Assembly (NCBI RefSeq): GCF_027923225.1
Contig: NZ_BSDI01000007.1
Location: 620,001-684,000 of the forward strand
DNA length: 64,000 bases
Source of the DNA: Phytohabitans aurantiacus
GTDB lineage: Bacteria; Actinomycetota; Actinomycetes; Mycobacteriales; Micromonosporaceae
Direction of reading: 5' to 3'
The first letter of the stretch is position 1; the number at the start of each line of letters is the position of its first letter. Position numbers and translations under genes: made by a program. Below, piece by piece: positions 1-8,721 of this stretch. The notes beneath the pieces are model-generated. The model searched no databases, was not told the DNA's origin, and saw only the letters and a list, made by a program, of their open reading frames with translations.

Positions 1-481
1 CGGCCAGTACCTCCCGCTCGCGCGGGGTCAGCGTGGCGAGCTGTGAACGCCGCCGCCCGCCGCCGAGCAGCTGCGCCACCACGTCCGGGTCCATCACGGT
101 GCCTCCCTCGGCCACCTGGCGTACCGCCTTGACGAAGTCACCCACCTCGCCGACCCGGTCCTTGAGCAGGTACCCCACCGCACCCGCGCCATCGGAGAGC
201 AGCTCCTTGGCGTACACCGGCTCGACGTACTGGGAAAGGATCAGGACCGGCAGCGCGGGCACCGCGCGCCGGGCGGCGATCGCGGCCCGCAGCCCCTCGT
301 CCGTGAAGGTCGGCGGCAACCGCACGTCGAGCACCGCGACGTCCGGGCGCAGCGCGGCCAGCGTCTCGGCGAGCCCATCGCCGCTCTCCACGGCCGCGAT
401 CACGTCAAACTGGTACGCGGACAGCATGCGCACCATCCCGTCGCGCAGCAGCACGAGGTCTTCGGCGATCACGACGCGCAC
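1..481 (-). CDS. LuxR/NarL-family response regulator (3' end cut by window edge)
   Basis: This is a DNA-binding response regulator, the partner of the histidine kinase immediately upstream on the same strand. The receiver domain is visible: acidic pocket near residue 8 (AED), phospho-acceptor Asp52 in AVLDVRLPP, and the conserved Lys in GYLLKDRVG. The start of the LuxR-type helix-turn-helix is seen as LTPREREVLA, after which the gene runs off the window at base 1. I place the start at GTG 481, which overlaps the kinase stop by 13 bases and implies translational coupling. NarL-type regulators next to an MMPL exporter usually control that exporter or an envelope response. The family is certain; the regulon is inferred. 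Confidence 0.9.
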   Translation of the reverse strand, partial: MRVVIAEDLVLLRDGMVRMLSAYQFDVIAAVESGDGLAETLAALRPDVAVLDVRLPPTFTDEGLRAAIAARRAVPALPVLILSQYVEPVYAKELLSDGAGAVGYLLKDRVGEVGDFVKAVRQVAEGGTVMDPDVVAQLLGGGRRRSQLATLTPREREVLA

Positions 482-1692
482 GGCAACTCCATCTCGATCA
501 GTGTGGGACCGCCGACCGGGCTGCTGACCCGCACCGTCCCGTCGAACGCGGCCAGCCGCCGCTCGATGCCGCGCAAACCGGTGCCGCGGCTGGGATCGGC
601 GCCGCCCCGCCCATCGTCGCGCACCCGAAGCACCACAGTGGACCCACTGTCCGTTATGGACAGCGCGATCCGCTCGGCGCGGCTGTGCTTGATGGCGTTG
701 GCCACCACCTCCGACAGCACGAAGTACGCCGCCGACTCGACCGGCGCGGGCAGCCGCCGCTCCAGCCGCACGTCCAGGTCGATCGGGATGGAGCTGGCCA
801 TCGCCAGGGCCTGCATCGCGCCCGGCAGCCCGCGGTCGGCGAGCATCGGCGGGTGGATGCCGCGTACCAGGTCGCGCAGCTCACCCATCGCCTCGCGCGC
901 ACCGGCACGGGCGTCGGCCAGCATGGCGCGCGCGGTGTCCGGGTCGGTCTCGAACAGGTCCTCGGCCATCCCCAGGTTCATGGTCAGGGCGACCAGCCGC
1001 GCCTGCGCGCCGTCGTGCAGGTCGCGCTCGATGCGGCGCAGTTCGGCGGCGGACGCGTCGACCACGGCGGCCCGCGTCTCGGCGAGCCGCTCGACGCGGG
1101 CGGCCAGCCGGGTGGCCGCGGTCGGCGCCAGCAGCCACCGGGCCAGCCACGCCTCACCGGCCAGGTACCAGCGGGGCACCCCGTACGCCGCCAGGCCGAT
1201 GAGGATGCCGAGCGGGATCACCAGCCAGGCGGTGCGCTGGTCGTCGACCTGGATGCCCTGGTACGACAGGTCGTCGACGCTCGGCGGCAGCACCCACCGC
1301 ACCAGCGGCATCAGTACGCCCTGCACCGCCGCCGGCCACAGCCCGAACACCATCATGCCGATCAGCGCCACCGGCAGCTGGACGACCAGCCAGGCCAGGT
1401 CACGCCAGGTCGCCGGCTCGGTCAGGATGGTGCGCACCTTGCGCAGCAGGCCGTCCGGCAGCGGCGCGTACGGCGCGGGGACCGCCGGGGTGGCGCGGCG
1501 GCGCTGCACACCGGCCAGCCGGCGGGTCAGGCCGACCACCTCGACGAACACGGGCAGCCCGATCCAGACCAGGCTGAACATGAGCGACGCGACGGTCGCG
1601 AAGAGCAGCAGGAAGCCGGCCAGCCCGATGCCCGCGCTGACCAGCACCTGCCGGAACTCGCGCCACGCCCGCTCCCTGATCCCCTTCACCAC
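469..1692 (-). CDS. Sensor histidine kinase, HisKA_3 (NarL-partner) type
   Basis: This is a membrane histidine kinase of about 407 residues that should phosphorylate the adjacent response regulator. The N-terminal half carries several hydrophobic segments resembling the actinobacterial putative sensor domain. The dimerisation/phospho-acceptor helix contains IERDLHDGAQARLV with His226, and the HATPase domain has the N box (NAIKHS) and G boxes (DDGRGG, GTGLRGI). The open frame extends upstream to 1791, but that would overlap the exporter gene. GTG at 1692 follows a GGGAGGA ribosome site by a normal distance and lies just after the exporter stop at 1709. A second in-frame GTG at 1689 is equally possible. 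Gene order exporter-kinase-regulator suggests one operon. Confidence 0.9.
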   Translation of the reverse strand: MVKGIRERAWREFRQVLVSAGIGLAGFLLLFATVASLMFSLVWIGLPVFVEVVGLTRRLAGVQRRRATPAVPAPYAPLPDGLLRKVRTILTEPATWRDLAWLVVQLPVALIGMMVFGLWPAAVQGVLMPLVRWVLPPSVDDLSYQGIQVDDQRTAWLVIPLGILIGLAAYGVPRWYLAGEAWLARWLLAPTAATRLAARVERLAETRAAVVDASAAELRRIERDLHDGAQARLVALTMNLGMAEDLFETDPDTARAMLADARAGAREAMGELRDLVRGIHPPMLADRGLPGAMQALAMASSIPIDLDVRLERRLPAPVESAAYFVLSEVVANAIKHSRAERIALSITDSGSTVVLRVRDDGRGGADPSRGTGLRGIERRLAAFDGTVRVSSPVGGPTLIEMELPCAS

Positions 1693-1708
1693 CGCTAATC
1701 CTCCCTGA

Positions 1709-3841
1709 TCACGCGGAGGGGGTGGCGACCAGTTCGCGCTCCGGGGCGGGCTCGGGTGCCGGACGGACGCGCGCCGGCCAGAACGCGGCACGGCCGAGCA
1801 GCGCCGTCAGGGCTGGCACCAACAGCCAGGACAGGACGAACGTGGAGACCACAATGCCTACCGCGACCGCGAAGCCCACCTGGGCCAGCGCCGGCGACAC
1901 CACCAGCGCCCCGAACGACGCCGCCAGGATCACACCGGCCGCGGCGACCGGCGGGCCCGCGTGGCGCAGGGCACGCGCCGCCGCCTCCCGGGCGTTGTAT
2001 CCGGCCCGCATCTCCTCACGGATCCGCGCGATCATCAGGATGTTGTAGTCGGTGCCGATCGACGCCACGAACATGTACACGATCAGCGGGAGCGTGAACG
2101 CCAGGCCCGGTTCGCCCGCCAGCCCCTGGAAGATCACCACTGAGGCGCCCAGCGTGGCCAGGAACCCGCCCACCACAGCGGCCATCAGGTATGCCGGTGC
2201 GAAGACCCCGCGCAGCATCAGCAGCAGTACCACCCCGATCAGCGCTCCCGCCGCCGGGAAGATGACGCGCATGTCGGCGCTGACCACGTCACGCACGTCC
2301 GCGAACGTCGACGTCTCCCCGCCCACGTACGCGCTCACGCCCTCCGGAGCCGCCGCGTCGGCGGCCGGCCGCAGGTCGCGTACCACCTCGTCGAGCGCCT
2401 TCTCGCTCAGCGGGTCCGCCGACAGCAGCAGGTCGACGCGGGCCACGTCGCCGTTGACGGCCACGCCGCCGACTCCGCCGACGATCGGCACCTCCGTCAG
2501 CTTCCGCGCGTACGCCGCCACACCCTCCTCGGTCAGGCCCGGCCCGGTCAGGTACACCGAGGTCGGGCTCAGCGTGCCGGCCGGGAAGCCGGACTCGAGC
2601 CGCTCCAGCGCGCGAGCCGACTCGGTGCCGCCGGGCATCGAGCCCATGTCGTAACTGGCCTTGTAGTTCAGCGCGCCGAGGCTCAGCACCGCCAGGATGC
2701 CGGTCGCCACCAGCGCCACCAGCGCGGGGCGCCGGCTCACCAGCCGCCCGGTCCGCGCCGCGAGGCCCTCGCGCGGCTCCCGCCGCCACGCCTTCGACGG
2801 CCAGAATGCCCGGTGTCCGAGCAGCGCGAACACCGCCGGGATCAGGGTCAGACCCGCGAGAACCATCACGAGTACCGCTACCGCGAGCGCCGGACCCAGT
2901 ACCTGGAACGAGCCGAACCCGGACAGCAGCAGCGCGCCGAACGACACCGCCACGGCCAGCGCGGACACCGCGATCGCCTCGCCGACCCGGCTCATCGCCG
3001 CCACCATCGCGACCTTGCGGTCCTCGCCCAGGCGGAGGCGTTCGCGGTACCGGAACAGTAGGAACACGACGTAGTCCGTGCCCACCCCGAACAGCACCAC
3101 CGGTAGCAGGCCGGTCACCGACGAGTCGAGCTGCGTACCGGTCACCTTCGCACCGAGGGCCAGCAGCGCCACCACGCCCTGCCCGACCAGGGCGATGATG
3201 AAGATGTTGAGCAGGGCCACCCACGGGCTGCGGAAGATCACCACGAGTAGCACCACGATCATGACGAGCATCCCGGCGCTCACCAAGATGTCGAGAATCA
3301 TGGTGTCCTTGGCGGCGGCCGCCTCACCGGTGTACCCGAACCGCAGCTCGCTGCCCAGTACCAGAGCCCTGGTCCTCTCGCGCAGCTCCCCGACGGCGCG
3401 CAAGGTATCCTCGTGGCTGGCACTTTCGGTAAACGCGACCTCCGCGAGCTGCACCTTGCCATTCGGCGACACCAGCTCCGGTGAGGTCGCGAGGCCCTCG
3501 ACACCGGCGACGCGGGCGCCGTCGAGCGCGGCCACGACATTCCCCGCCTTCTCGCGGTCCGCGGCTCCGAGCGCCGCACCGTCCACTCTGGACAGCACGA
3601 GTACCGCGGTCGCGCCAACCTCATCCGGCTGCGGAAACGCCTTGTCGGCAAGCTTCTGCGCCTGCGCCGACTCGTAGCCGTCCGGCAGGAAATCGGCCTC
3701 GTCGCTGCCCTCCACGGCCGCCGGCCCGTCCGGCCCGAGCACGGCGAAGCTCAGCCCACCCAGGGCGATCACCGCCACGACCCACACCAGGATCACCCGC
3801 ACCGGGTGCCGTACCACGGCTCCCCCGAGTCTTTCGAACAC
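1709..3841 (-). CDS. MMPL-family RND exporter
   Basis: This 710-residue inner-membrane transporter has the MMPL layout: one N-terminal transmembrane helix, an extracytoplasmic loop, a bundle of helices (about residues 180-340), a second loop and a second bundle (about 520-690). Conserved helix motifs such as GVGTDYVVFLLFRYRE and SIGTDYNILMIARIREE carry the paired Asp-Tyr of the proton relay in both halves. Members export lipids or hydrophobic compounds using the proton gradient. The start is GTG 3841 with a GGGAG-type site upstream. It is first in a minus-strand operon with the kinase and response regulator and diverges from the gene at 3958. The substrate cannot be told. Confidence 0.92.
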   Translation of the reverse strand: MFERLGGAVVRHPVRVILVWVVAVIALGGLSFAVLGPDGPAAVEGSDEADFLPDGYESAQAQKLADKAFPQPDEVGATAVLVLSRVDGAALGAADREKAGNVVAALDGARVAGVEGLATSPELVSPNGKVQLAEVAFTESASHEDTLRAVGELRERTRALVLGSELRFGYTGEAAAAKDTMILDILVSAGMLVMIVVLLVVIFRSPWVALLNIFIIALVGQGVVALLALGAKVTGTQLDSSVTGLLPVVLFGVGTDYVVFLLFRYRERLRLGEDRKVAMVAAMSRVGEAIAVSALAVAVSFGALLLSGFGSFQVLGPALAVAVLVMVLAGLTLIPAVFALLGHRAFWPSKAWRREPREGLAARTGRLVSRRPALVALVATGILAVLSLGALNYKASYDMGSMPGGTESARALERLESGFPAGTLSPTSVYLTGPGLTEEGVAAYARKLTEVPIVGGVGGVAVNGDVARVDLLLSADPLSEKALDEVVRDLRPAADAAAPEGVSAYVGGETSTFADVRDVVSADMRVIFPAAGALIGVVLLLMLRGVFAPAYLMAAVVGGFLATLGASVVIFQGLAGEPGLAFTLPLIVYMFVASIGTDYNILMIARIREEMRAGYNAREAAARALRHAGPPVAAAGVILAASFGALVVSPALAQVGFAVAVGIVVSTFVLSWLLVPALTALLGRAAFWPARVRPAPEPAPERELVATPSA

Positions 3842-3957
3842 GTCCCGCTCCCTTCACATCGACAAGATCGACGCTATGGGTCGGGACGACCGCCATCGAT
3901 GGTGCGCGAACGCCTCTTGATGGTGGTGCCAGCACCCCTGTTTTCTTGGAGGAACCC

Positions 3958-4533
3958 GTGTCACACAACCTGATCGTCATCGCCGGAGGTCCCGGCGCCG
4001 GCAAGACCACGCTGATCGAGGCGCTGCGCGCGGCCGGGTACGCCACCGCGCCCGAGGCTGGCCGCGCGATCATCCAGGACCAGGTCGCCATCGGTGGCCC
4101 CGCGCTGCCCTGGAAAGACCCGGCGCTGTTCGCCGAGCTGATGCTCTCCTGGGACCTGCGCTCGTACCGGTGGGCGGCGCGGCGGGACGAGCCGGTGTTC
4201 TTCGACCACGCGCTGGCGGGGCTGGCCGGGTACTACCGACTGATCGGGCGGGAGGTGCCGGAGCACGTGTACGCCGCGGTGGCGGCGTTCCGGTACAGCG
4301 GGCGGGTCTTCGTGGCACCGCCGTGGCCCGAGATCTACCGCACCGACGCGGAACGGCGGCAGAGCTGGGCGGAGGCGGTGCGGACGTACGAGGTGGTGAC
4401 GGGCGCCTATGCCGAGGCCGGGTACGAATTGGTGGAACTGCCGCGCGTACCGGTTGGCCAGCGGCTGGAGTTCATACTCCGTGAGTCTTTCGATGTTGGT
4501 CAAAATCGGGCGCAGACAAGGCGGCTCGCGTAA
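3958..4533 (+). CDS. Small P-loop ATPase (AAA_28-like predicted kinase)
   Basis: This soluble protein of about 191 residues has a Walker A motif at residues 10-18 (GGPGAGKTT) and a region like the AAA_28 family, whose members act as small-molecule or nucleoside kinases or as regulators. The middle has VFFDHALAG, a Walker-B-like strand followed by an active-site acidic residue. The open frame extends far upstream to 3481, but GTG 3958 is chosen because TTGGAGGAACCC sits directly before it and homology to the P-loop begins six residues later. It diverges from the MMPL operon and stands 15 bases ahead of the Ser/Thr kinase. The substrate is unknown. Confidence 0.8.
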   Translation: MSHNLIVIAGGPGAGKTTLIEALRAAGYATAPEAGRAIIQDQVAIGGPALPWKDPALFAELMLSWDLRSYRWAARRDEPVFFDHALAGLAGYYRLIGREVPEHVYAAVAAFRYSGRVFVAPPWPEIYRTDAERRQSWAEAVRTYEVVTGAYAEAGYELVELPRVPVGQRLEFILRESFDVGQNRAQTRRLA

Positions 4534-4548
4534 GGCAGACTGTCGCGA

Positions 4549-7065
4549 GTGGAGGCTCAGCAACTGTTGAATGGCCGATACCGGTTGGAGGCTCGGATCG
4601 GCCAGGGTGGCATGTCGATCGTTTGGCGAGCCACTGACGAGGTGTTGCGCCGGCACGTAGCGGTAAAGGTGCTGGCAGGGGCGCTCTTGGCCGACCCCGC
4701 CGCCCGGTTGCGCATCCAGGCCGAGGCGCGTGCGGCCGCCCGCCTGGCACACCCGCACGTGGCGAGCGTCTACGACTACGGCGTCTCGGCCGGCGACGAC
4801 GGCGAGCCCGAACCGTTCGTGGTGATGGAGCTGCTGCGCGGGCCCACGCTGGGCAAACGCCTCGCCGGCGGGCCGATCCCGGTGCCGGAGGCGCTGCGCA
4901 TCTGTGCCGAGGTCGCCAGTGGCCTCGCCGCGGCGCACGAGGAAGGCCTGGTACACCGCGACATCAAGCCGTCCAACGTTGTACTAGCGCCTTCCGGCGC
5001 CAAGGTCGTCGACTTCGGCATCGCGGCCGCCGCCGGGCCCCTGGAAGACCTCGACGAGGGCAGCCGCATGGTCGGCACCCCGGCCTACCTGGCTCCCGAG
5101 CGCGTGGTCGGCGGCGACGTCATGCCCGCCTCCGACGTGTACGCCGTCGGCCTGCTCCTGCACGCGGTGCTCACCGGCCGGCTGCCGTGGCGCGTCGAGA
5201 CCACGACCCAAATGCTCAAGGCGCACGTGTACGTCCAGCCGGAGCCTATGCAGCCCGTCCCCGGCGTGCCACGACACGTCATCGAACTGTGCGAGCAGTG
5301 CCTGGCCAAGGAGCCCGCCAGACGCCCATCGGCGGCCGAGGTCGCGGCGGTACTGGCCCAAGCGGCCGGAATCCCGCTGCCCGGTGCCGGCGTCGGCAGC
5401 GTTCCCCCGGCGCTCCCGCCTCTCCCGCCCAACGCGAGCCCCGACGAGCAGGAACGGCGCGGCGCCCACCGCCGCGACACCGGCAGCGGCCTCGGCCCAG
5501 ACGCCAGCGGCAGCCCGCTCGGCGCGGGCGCCGCCCGCGCGGCCGGATCCGTCACGCCCGACGGCGCCAGCGGTGCCGCCTTTGGCACCGGCGCCTCGGC
5601 TAGCTCCGCCGCCCACGGCATGGGCGGCCCCGGCGCAGGCAGCGTGAGCGGGTCCGGCGCGGCCGGACCTGGCGCGGCCGGCGTCGGCGGGCCCAGCGCG
5701 GGCATGGGCGGCTCCGGCGCAGTTGGCGTGGGCGGACCCGGCGCGGCCGGCGCGGCCGGCGTGAGCGGCGTGAGCGGCGTGAGCGGCGTGAGCGGCGTGA
5801 GCGGCGTGAGCGGCGTGAGCGGCGTGAGCGGCGTGAGCGGCGTGAGCGGCGTGAGCGGCGTGAGCGGGTCCGGCGCGAGCGGCGTCGGCGGACCCGGCGT
5901 CGGCGGGCCTGGTGCTGGCGGCTTGGGCGGACCCGGCGTGGGCGGGCCCGGCGCGGCCGGGAACCAGCGGGGCGGGGCGCGGCGCGGCGGCAACCAGCGC
6001 TTCCCGGGCGGAGCCGGCGCGGCCGCCGCAGGCGCCGACGGACACGGCACGGGCGACCCCGGCGGCGCGGACGGCCATGGCGAAGCGGACGGACTCGGCG
6101 GCGCGGACGGATCCGGCCACGACAGCGGTGCGCGCCGGTCCACCGACGGCGGTTCGGGCGGCCGCGGCGGCGCGGGGTCCGCGAGCGGGGGCGGCTCGGG
6201 GCGGCGCGGCGACAGCTGGCCGGGCGCCGGTGGGGATGGGTCTGACCAGCGCGGCCGGCTGGCGTCGGGCGGTGTCGGGGATGGGCCGTCTGGTGACAGG
6301 GGCGGTTACGGCGCTGGCGACCGCGGCACGGGTGAGCGCGGTGCCGGGCTCACCACGGACGAGCGGGCGCTGAGGCGCGCTGCCGCGGCGGGTTCCGGCG
6401 GTGGGGACGGGCCCGAGGCGGCGCGCGGCGCGGCCAACGAGCGCGCCATTGGCGCGGTGAGCGGCGGCAACCAGCGTCAGCCCGGCGGTGCTGGGCGCGG
6501 CGGCAACCGTGGAAAGCGGTGGCGGCTCGGTGCCGTGGCCGGGGTCGTGGCTTTCCTGCTCATCACGGTGATCGCCGTCCTCACGTTCGCCGACCCGGCT
6601 GGCAATGGCCGCGGCGCGGAGGCGCAGACACAGATCTCGGCCACCGCACAGGGCGACGCCTCGCAGGATCCGGGCGATCCGGGCGGCTCACCGCCCAAGG
6701 CGCCGCGCCCCGGCACGTCACCGATCCCCGGCACGAATGGCGCCACTCGGCCGGGTTCGGGCGCGACCGCGGCCAGCCCGCCCCCTAACGGCGGCGGCGT
6801 CACGACCAAGCCGTCACCGGCCACCTCGGTCGAGGAGACGGCCCAGCCCACAGCGCAGCGGCGCACCATCACCTCCGAGGGCGGCAACGTCGTAGCCGAG
6901 TGCACCGGCACCATCGCGCGCATCGTCAGCACGGCCCCCGCCGACGGCTGGACGGTACGGAAGATCGACGCGGGCCCCGCGTCGAAGGTGCGGGTGTGGT
7001 TCAAGGCGAAGAACCAGGTGAAGGTCCAGATCGGCTGCGTCGGCGGCGTACCAACGCAGGAGTGA
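4549..7065 (+). CDS. Membrane Ser/Thr protein kinase (PknB-like) with low-complexity linker
   Basis: This is an 838-residue Hanks-type kinase. The N-terminal catalytic domain (about residues 11-270) has the glycine loop IGQGGMS, ATP-binding Lys40, catalytic Asp138 in HRDIKPSN, DFG Asp155 and an APE motif. A very long Gly/Ala/Ser-rich linker (about 280-650) follows, including twelve tandem GVS units. A single transmembrane helix (about 658-683) then leads to an outward-facing Pro/Thr-rich stalk and a small C-terminal domain of about 65 residues. No PASTA repeats are visible, so the sensor domain differs from that of PknB. The start is GTG 4549; no strong ribosome site is seen, so coupling to the gene ending at 4533 is possible. 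Confidence 0.93.
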   Translation: MEAQQLLNGRYRLEARIGQGGMSIVWRATDEVLRRHVAVKVLAGALLADPAARLRIQAEARAAARLAHPHVASVYDYGVSAGDDGEPEPFVVMELLRGPTLGKRLAGGPIPVPEALRICAEVASGLAAAHEEGLVHRDIKPSNVVLAPSGAKVVDFGIAAAAGPLEDLDEGSRMVGTPAYLAPERVVGGDVMPASDVYAVGLLLHAVLTGRLPWRVETTTQMLKAHVYVQPEPMQPVPGVPRHVIELCEQCLAKEPARRPSAAEVAAVLAQAAGIPLPGAGVGSVPPALPPLPPNASPDEQERRGAHRRDTGSGLGPDASGSPLGAGAARAAGSVTPDGASGAAFGTGASASSAAHGMGGPGAGSVSGSGAAGPGAAGVGGPSAGMGGSGAVGVGGPGAAGAAGVSGVSGVSGVSGVSGVSGVSGVSGVSGVSGVSGVSGSGASGVGGPGVGGPGAGGLGGPGVGGPGAAGNQRGGARRGGNQRFPGGAGAAAAGADGHGTGDPGGADGHGEADGLGGADGSGHDSGARRSTDGGSGGRGGAGSASGGGSGRRGDSWPGAGGDGSDQRGRLASGGVGDGPSGDRGGYGAGDRGTGERGAGLTTDERALRRAAAAGSGGGDGPEAARGAANERAIGAVSGGNQRQPGGAGRGGNRGKRWRLGAVAGVVAFLLITVIAVLTFADPAGNGRGAEAQTQISATAQGDASQDPGDPGGSPPKAPRPGTSPIPGTNGATRPGSGATAASPPPNGGGVTTKPSPATSVEETAQPTAQRRTITSEGGNVVAECTGTIARIVSTAPADGWTVRKIDAGPASKVRVWFKAKNQVKVQIGCVGGVPTQE
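5758..5865 (+). repeat. Minisatellite: twelve perfect 9-base GGCGTGAGC units
   Basis: Twelve uninterrupted copies of a 9-base unit encode (Gly-Val-Ser)12 inside the kinase linker. Because the unit is a multiple of three, copy-number change keeps the reading frame. The flanking linker is the same kind of Gly-rich sequence but degenerate, so the perfect tract looks like a recent expansion. The antisense strand is also open here but codes only low-complexity Ala-His repeats. Confidence 0.97.
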
Positions 7066-7129
7066 GAGACACCCGCGCCAGCCCGCCGCGACCGAGCATC
7101 GACCGTGCGGGCATCGTGCAGGGCGGGCT

Positions 7130-7360
7130 GCCGGCCGGGTGGCGGTCGTCCGGCGAGAGCACTCGGTCACGTACACGCCGCTGTGCGCCAGCCGCCACCG
7201 TCCGCTGGCCAGGCGATGCCGGATCGCCTTCTCGGACAGGAAGCGCAGTGCCAGCCGGCGGCTCACCATGCCATCCTTGGCGAAACAGGAGGAAGTCGAA
7301 GTCGCCCGCCATGTCGGGTCGAAAGCGGCGAATGTCGTCGATGCTCCGCAGCGCTGCCAT
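7130..7360 (-). pseudogene. Frameshifted remnant of an AbiEi-like antitoxin-domain gene
   Basis: A recognisable N-terminal domain lies antisense in the gap between the kinase and the secreted protein, split over two frames. From ATG at 7360 one frame reads IRRFRPDMAGDFDFLLFRQ; a shift near 7283-7290 continues in the next frame as KDGMVSRRLALRFLSEKAI and then RHRLASGRWRLAHSGVYVT. The pattern of DGxVSRxxAL, then IRHRLASGRW and HxGVYV, matches the winged-helix N-terminus of the AbiEi/DUF559-associated antitoxin-like proteins common in actinomycetes. Nothing resembling the nuclease-like C-terminus follows. The single frame change plus missing C-terminus make it a dead fragment. Family assignment is from pattern memory, not from a search. 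Confidence 0.6.
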
Positions 7361-7459
7361 GGCACGCAGTGTGGCGCCCAGGTACGACAGCGGGCAGCCA
7401 GTCGCCACGGACCGAATGGACATTGTCTCGCGTCGATGTGTCGGCCTATCGTGAGGCGC

Positions 7460-8704
7460 ATGGGGCGTCGGATTCTCGCTGCGTTGATCGTCAGCTTCGT
7501 GCTCGTTGGAGGGCCGGCGGTGCCGGCTGCCGCGAGCGTCGTGTTCACCGAGGACTTCGAGAGTGGGAGCACCGCCGCGTGGCAGTTCGCGGGCGGGCGG
7601 TGGGGGCTGGCGAGCGACGGCTCGCGGGTGCTGCGCCAGACACTTCTCGGTATCGAGCACGCCCGCGCCACCGCCGGTGACGCCGCCTGGACCGGATACA
7701 CCGTGGCGGCGCGGGTCAAGCCGACCTCGATCAGCTTCGGGCGCTCGGCCACGGGCATCGTGGCGCGCGCCGGCACCGGCGACCAGGGGTACCTGCTCGC
7801 GCTGCGCCCCGGCAACCGGGTCGAGCTGATCCGCAGCCGGGGCGGGCTGCGCACCGTGCTCGCCACCGCCGCCCTGACCGTGCGCGCGGGTACCTGGTAC
7901 GGGTTGCGGCTGCGGGTGGACGGCGACCAGCTACAAGGGACGGTCAGCGGCGCCACCGGCACGGCGACCCTCACCGCGACCGACGCGGGACTGGCGGCTG
8001 GGCCGGTCGCGCTGTTCACCGACCGTGCCGCCGCGACGTTCGACGACGTCGTCGTCGACTCGATCCCGCCGCCGCGCGACACGCAGCCACCGTCGACTCC
8101 CGGTGTGCCGCGACTGCTGGAGGTGACGCCGACGACGGCGACCATCACCTGGCCCGCCTCGACCGACAACGTCGGCGTGACCGCGTACTGGGTCTACTTT
8201 GGAACGCAGTTCTACGAGGACTACCCGGTGCGGCAGGTGCCGAGCAACGCCCCGGTGACGCTGCCGATCGGCGGCACCACCGGGTACTCGCTGCACTTCT
8301 CGGTACGGGCGGTCGACGCGGCCGGCAACCAGTCGCCGCTGGGACAGCGGGTCACGTTCCCGCAGCCACCGACCGTCCCGCGCACGGGGCAGGACACCGT
8401 GCCGCCCACCGCACCCGGCACGCCCGTCGTCACCGGCATGGAAGGCGGCAGCGCGGTCATCACCTGGGCACCGGCCACCGACAACGAGGGCATCGTGGAG
8501 TACCACGTGGTGCACGCGTTCAACTTCGACGAGGTGCGCGTACGGGCCAAGGTGCCGGGCACGGTCACGTCGGCCGTGGTGACGCCGGCCTCGATACCCA
8601 ATCAGGTCTGGGTCATCGCGTACGACGCCTCGTGGAACAGTTCACGGAGCGCGGCCATCACGCTGACGCCGACCACGACACCGCCCACGCCGTCACCCAA
8701 TTGA
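7460..8704 (+). CDS. Secreted protein with LamG-like/DUF1080-like domain and two fibronectin type III domains
   Basis: A signal peptide is clear in the first 27 residues (basic start, hydrophobic core, cut near PAAAS-VVF). The next roughly 170 residues form a jelly-roll-like module (DFESGSTAAW, TAARVKP-like strands) typical of concanavalin-like carbohydrate or surface-binding domains. Two FN3 domains of about 95 residues each follow, each starting PPSTPGVP or PPTAPGTP and carrying the TWPASTDN / TWAPATDN signature. The protein has no catalytic motif and is probably an exported adhesive or binding protein. ATG 7460 is chosen; an in-frame GTG at 7451 is possible. It ends in a Pro/Thr tail without a sorting signal. 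Confidence 0.8.
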   Translation: MGRRILAALIVSFVLVGGPAVPAAASVVFTEDFESGSTAAWQFAGGRWGLASDGSRVLRQTLLGIEHARATAGDAAWTGYTVAARVKPTSISFGRSATGIVARAGTGDQGYLLALRPGNRVELIRSRGGLRTVLATAALTVRAGTWYGLRLRVDGDQLQGTVSGATGTATLTATDAGLAAGPVALFTDRAAATFDDVVVDSIPPPRDTQPPSTPGVPRLLEVTPTTATITWPASTDNVGVTAYWVYFGTQFYEDYPVRQVPSNAPVTLPIGGTTGYSLHFSVRAVDAAGNQSPLGQRVTFPQPPTVPRTGQDTVPPTAPGTPVVTGMEGGSAVITWAPATDNEGIVEYHVVHAFNFDEVRVRAKVPGTVTSAVVTPASIPNQVWVIAYDASWNSSRSAAITLTPTTTPPTPSPN

Positions 8705-8721
8705 CCGCTAGTCTTTCGGAC

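Noticed and set aside
4984..6143. Antisense frames encoding (Ala-His)n and (Pro-Leu-Thr)n tracts opposite the kinase linker
   Set aside because: They only reflect the GGCGTGAGC repeat read on the other strand and have no start context.
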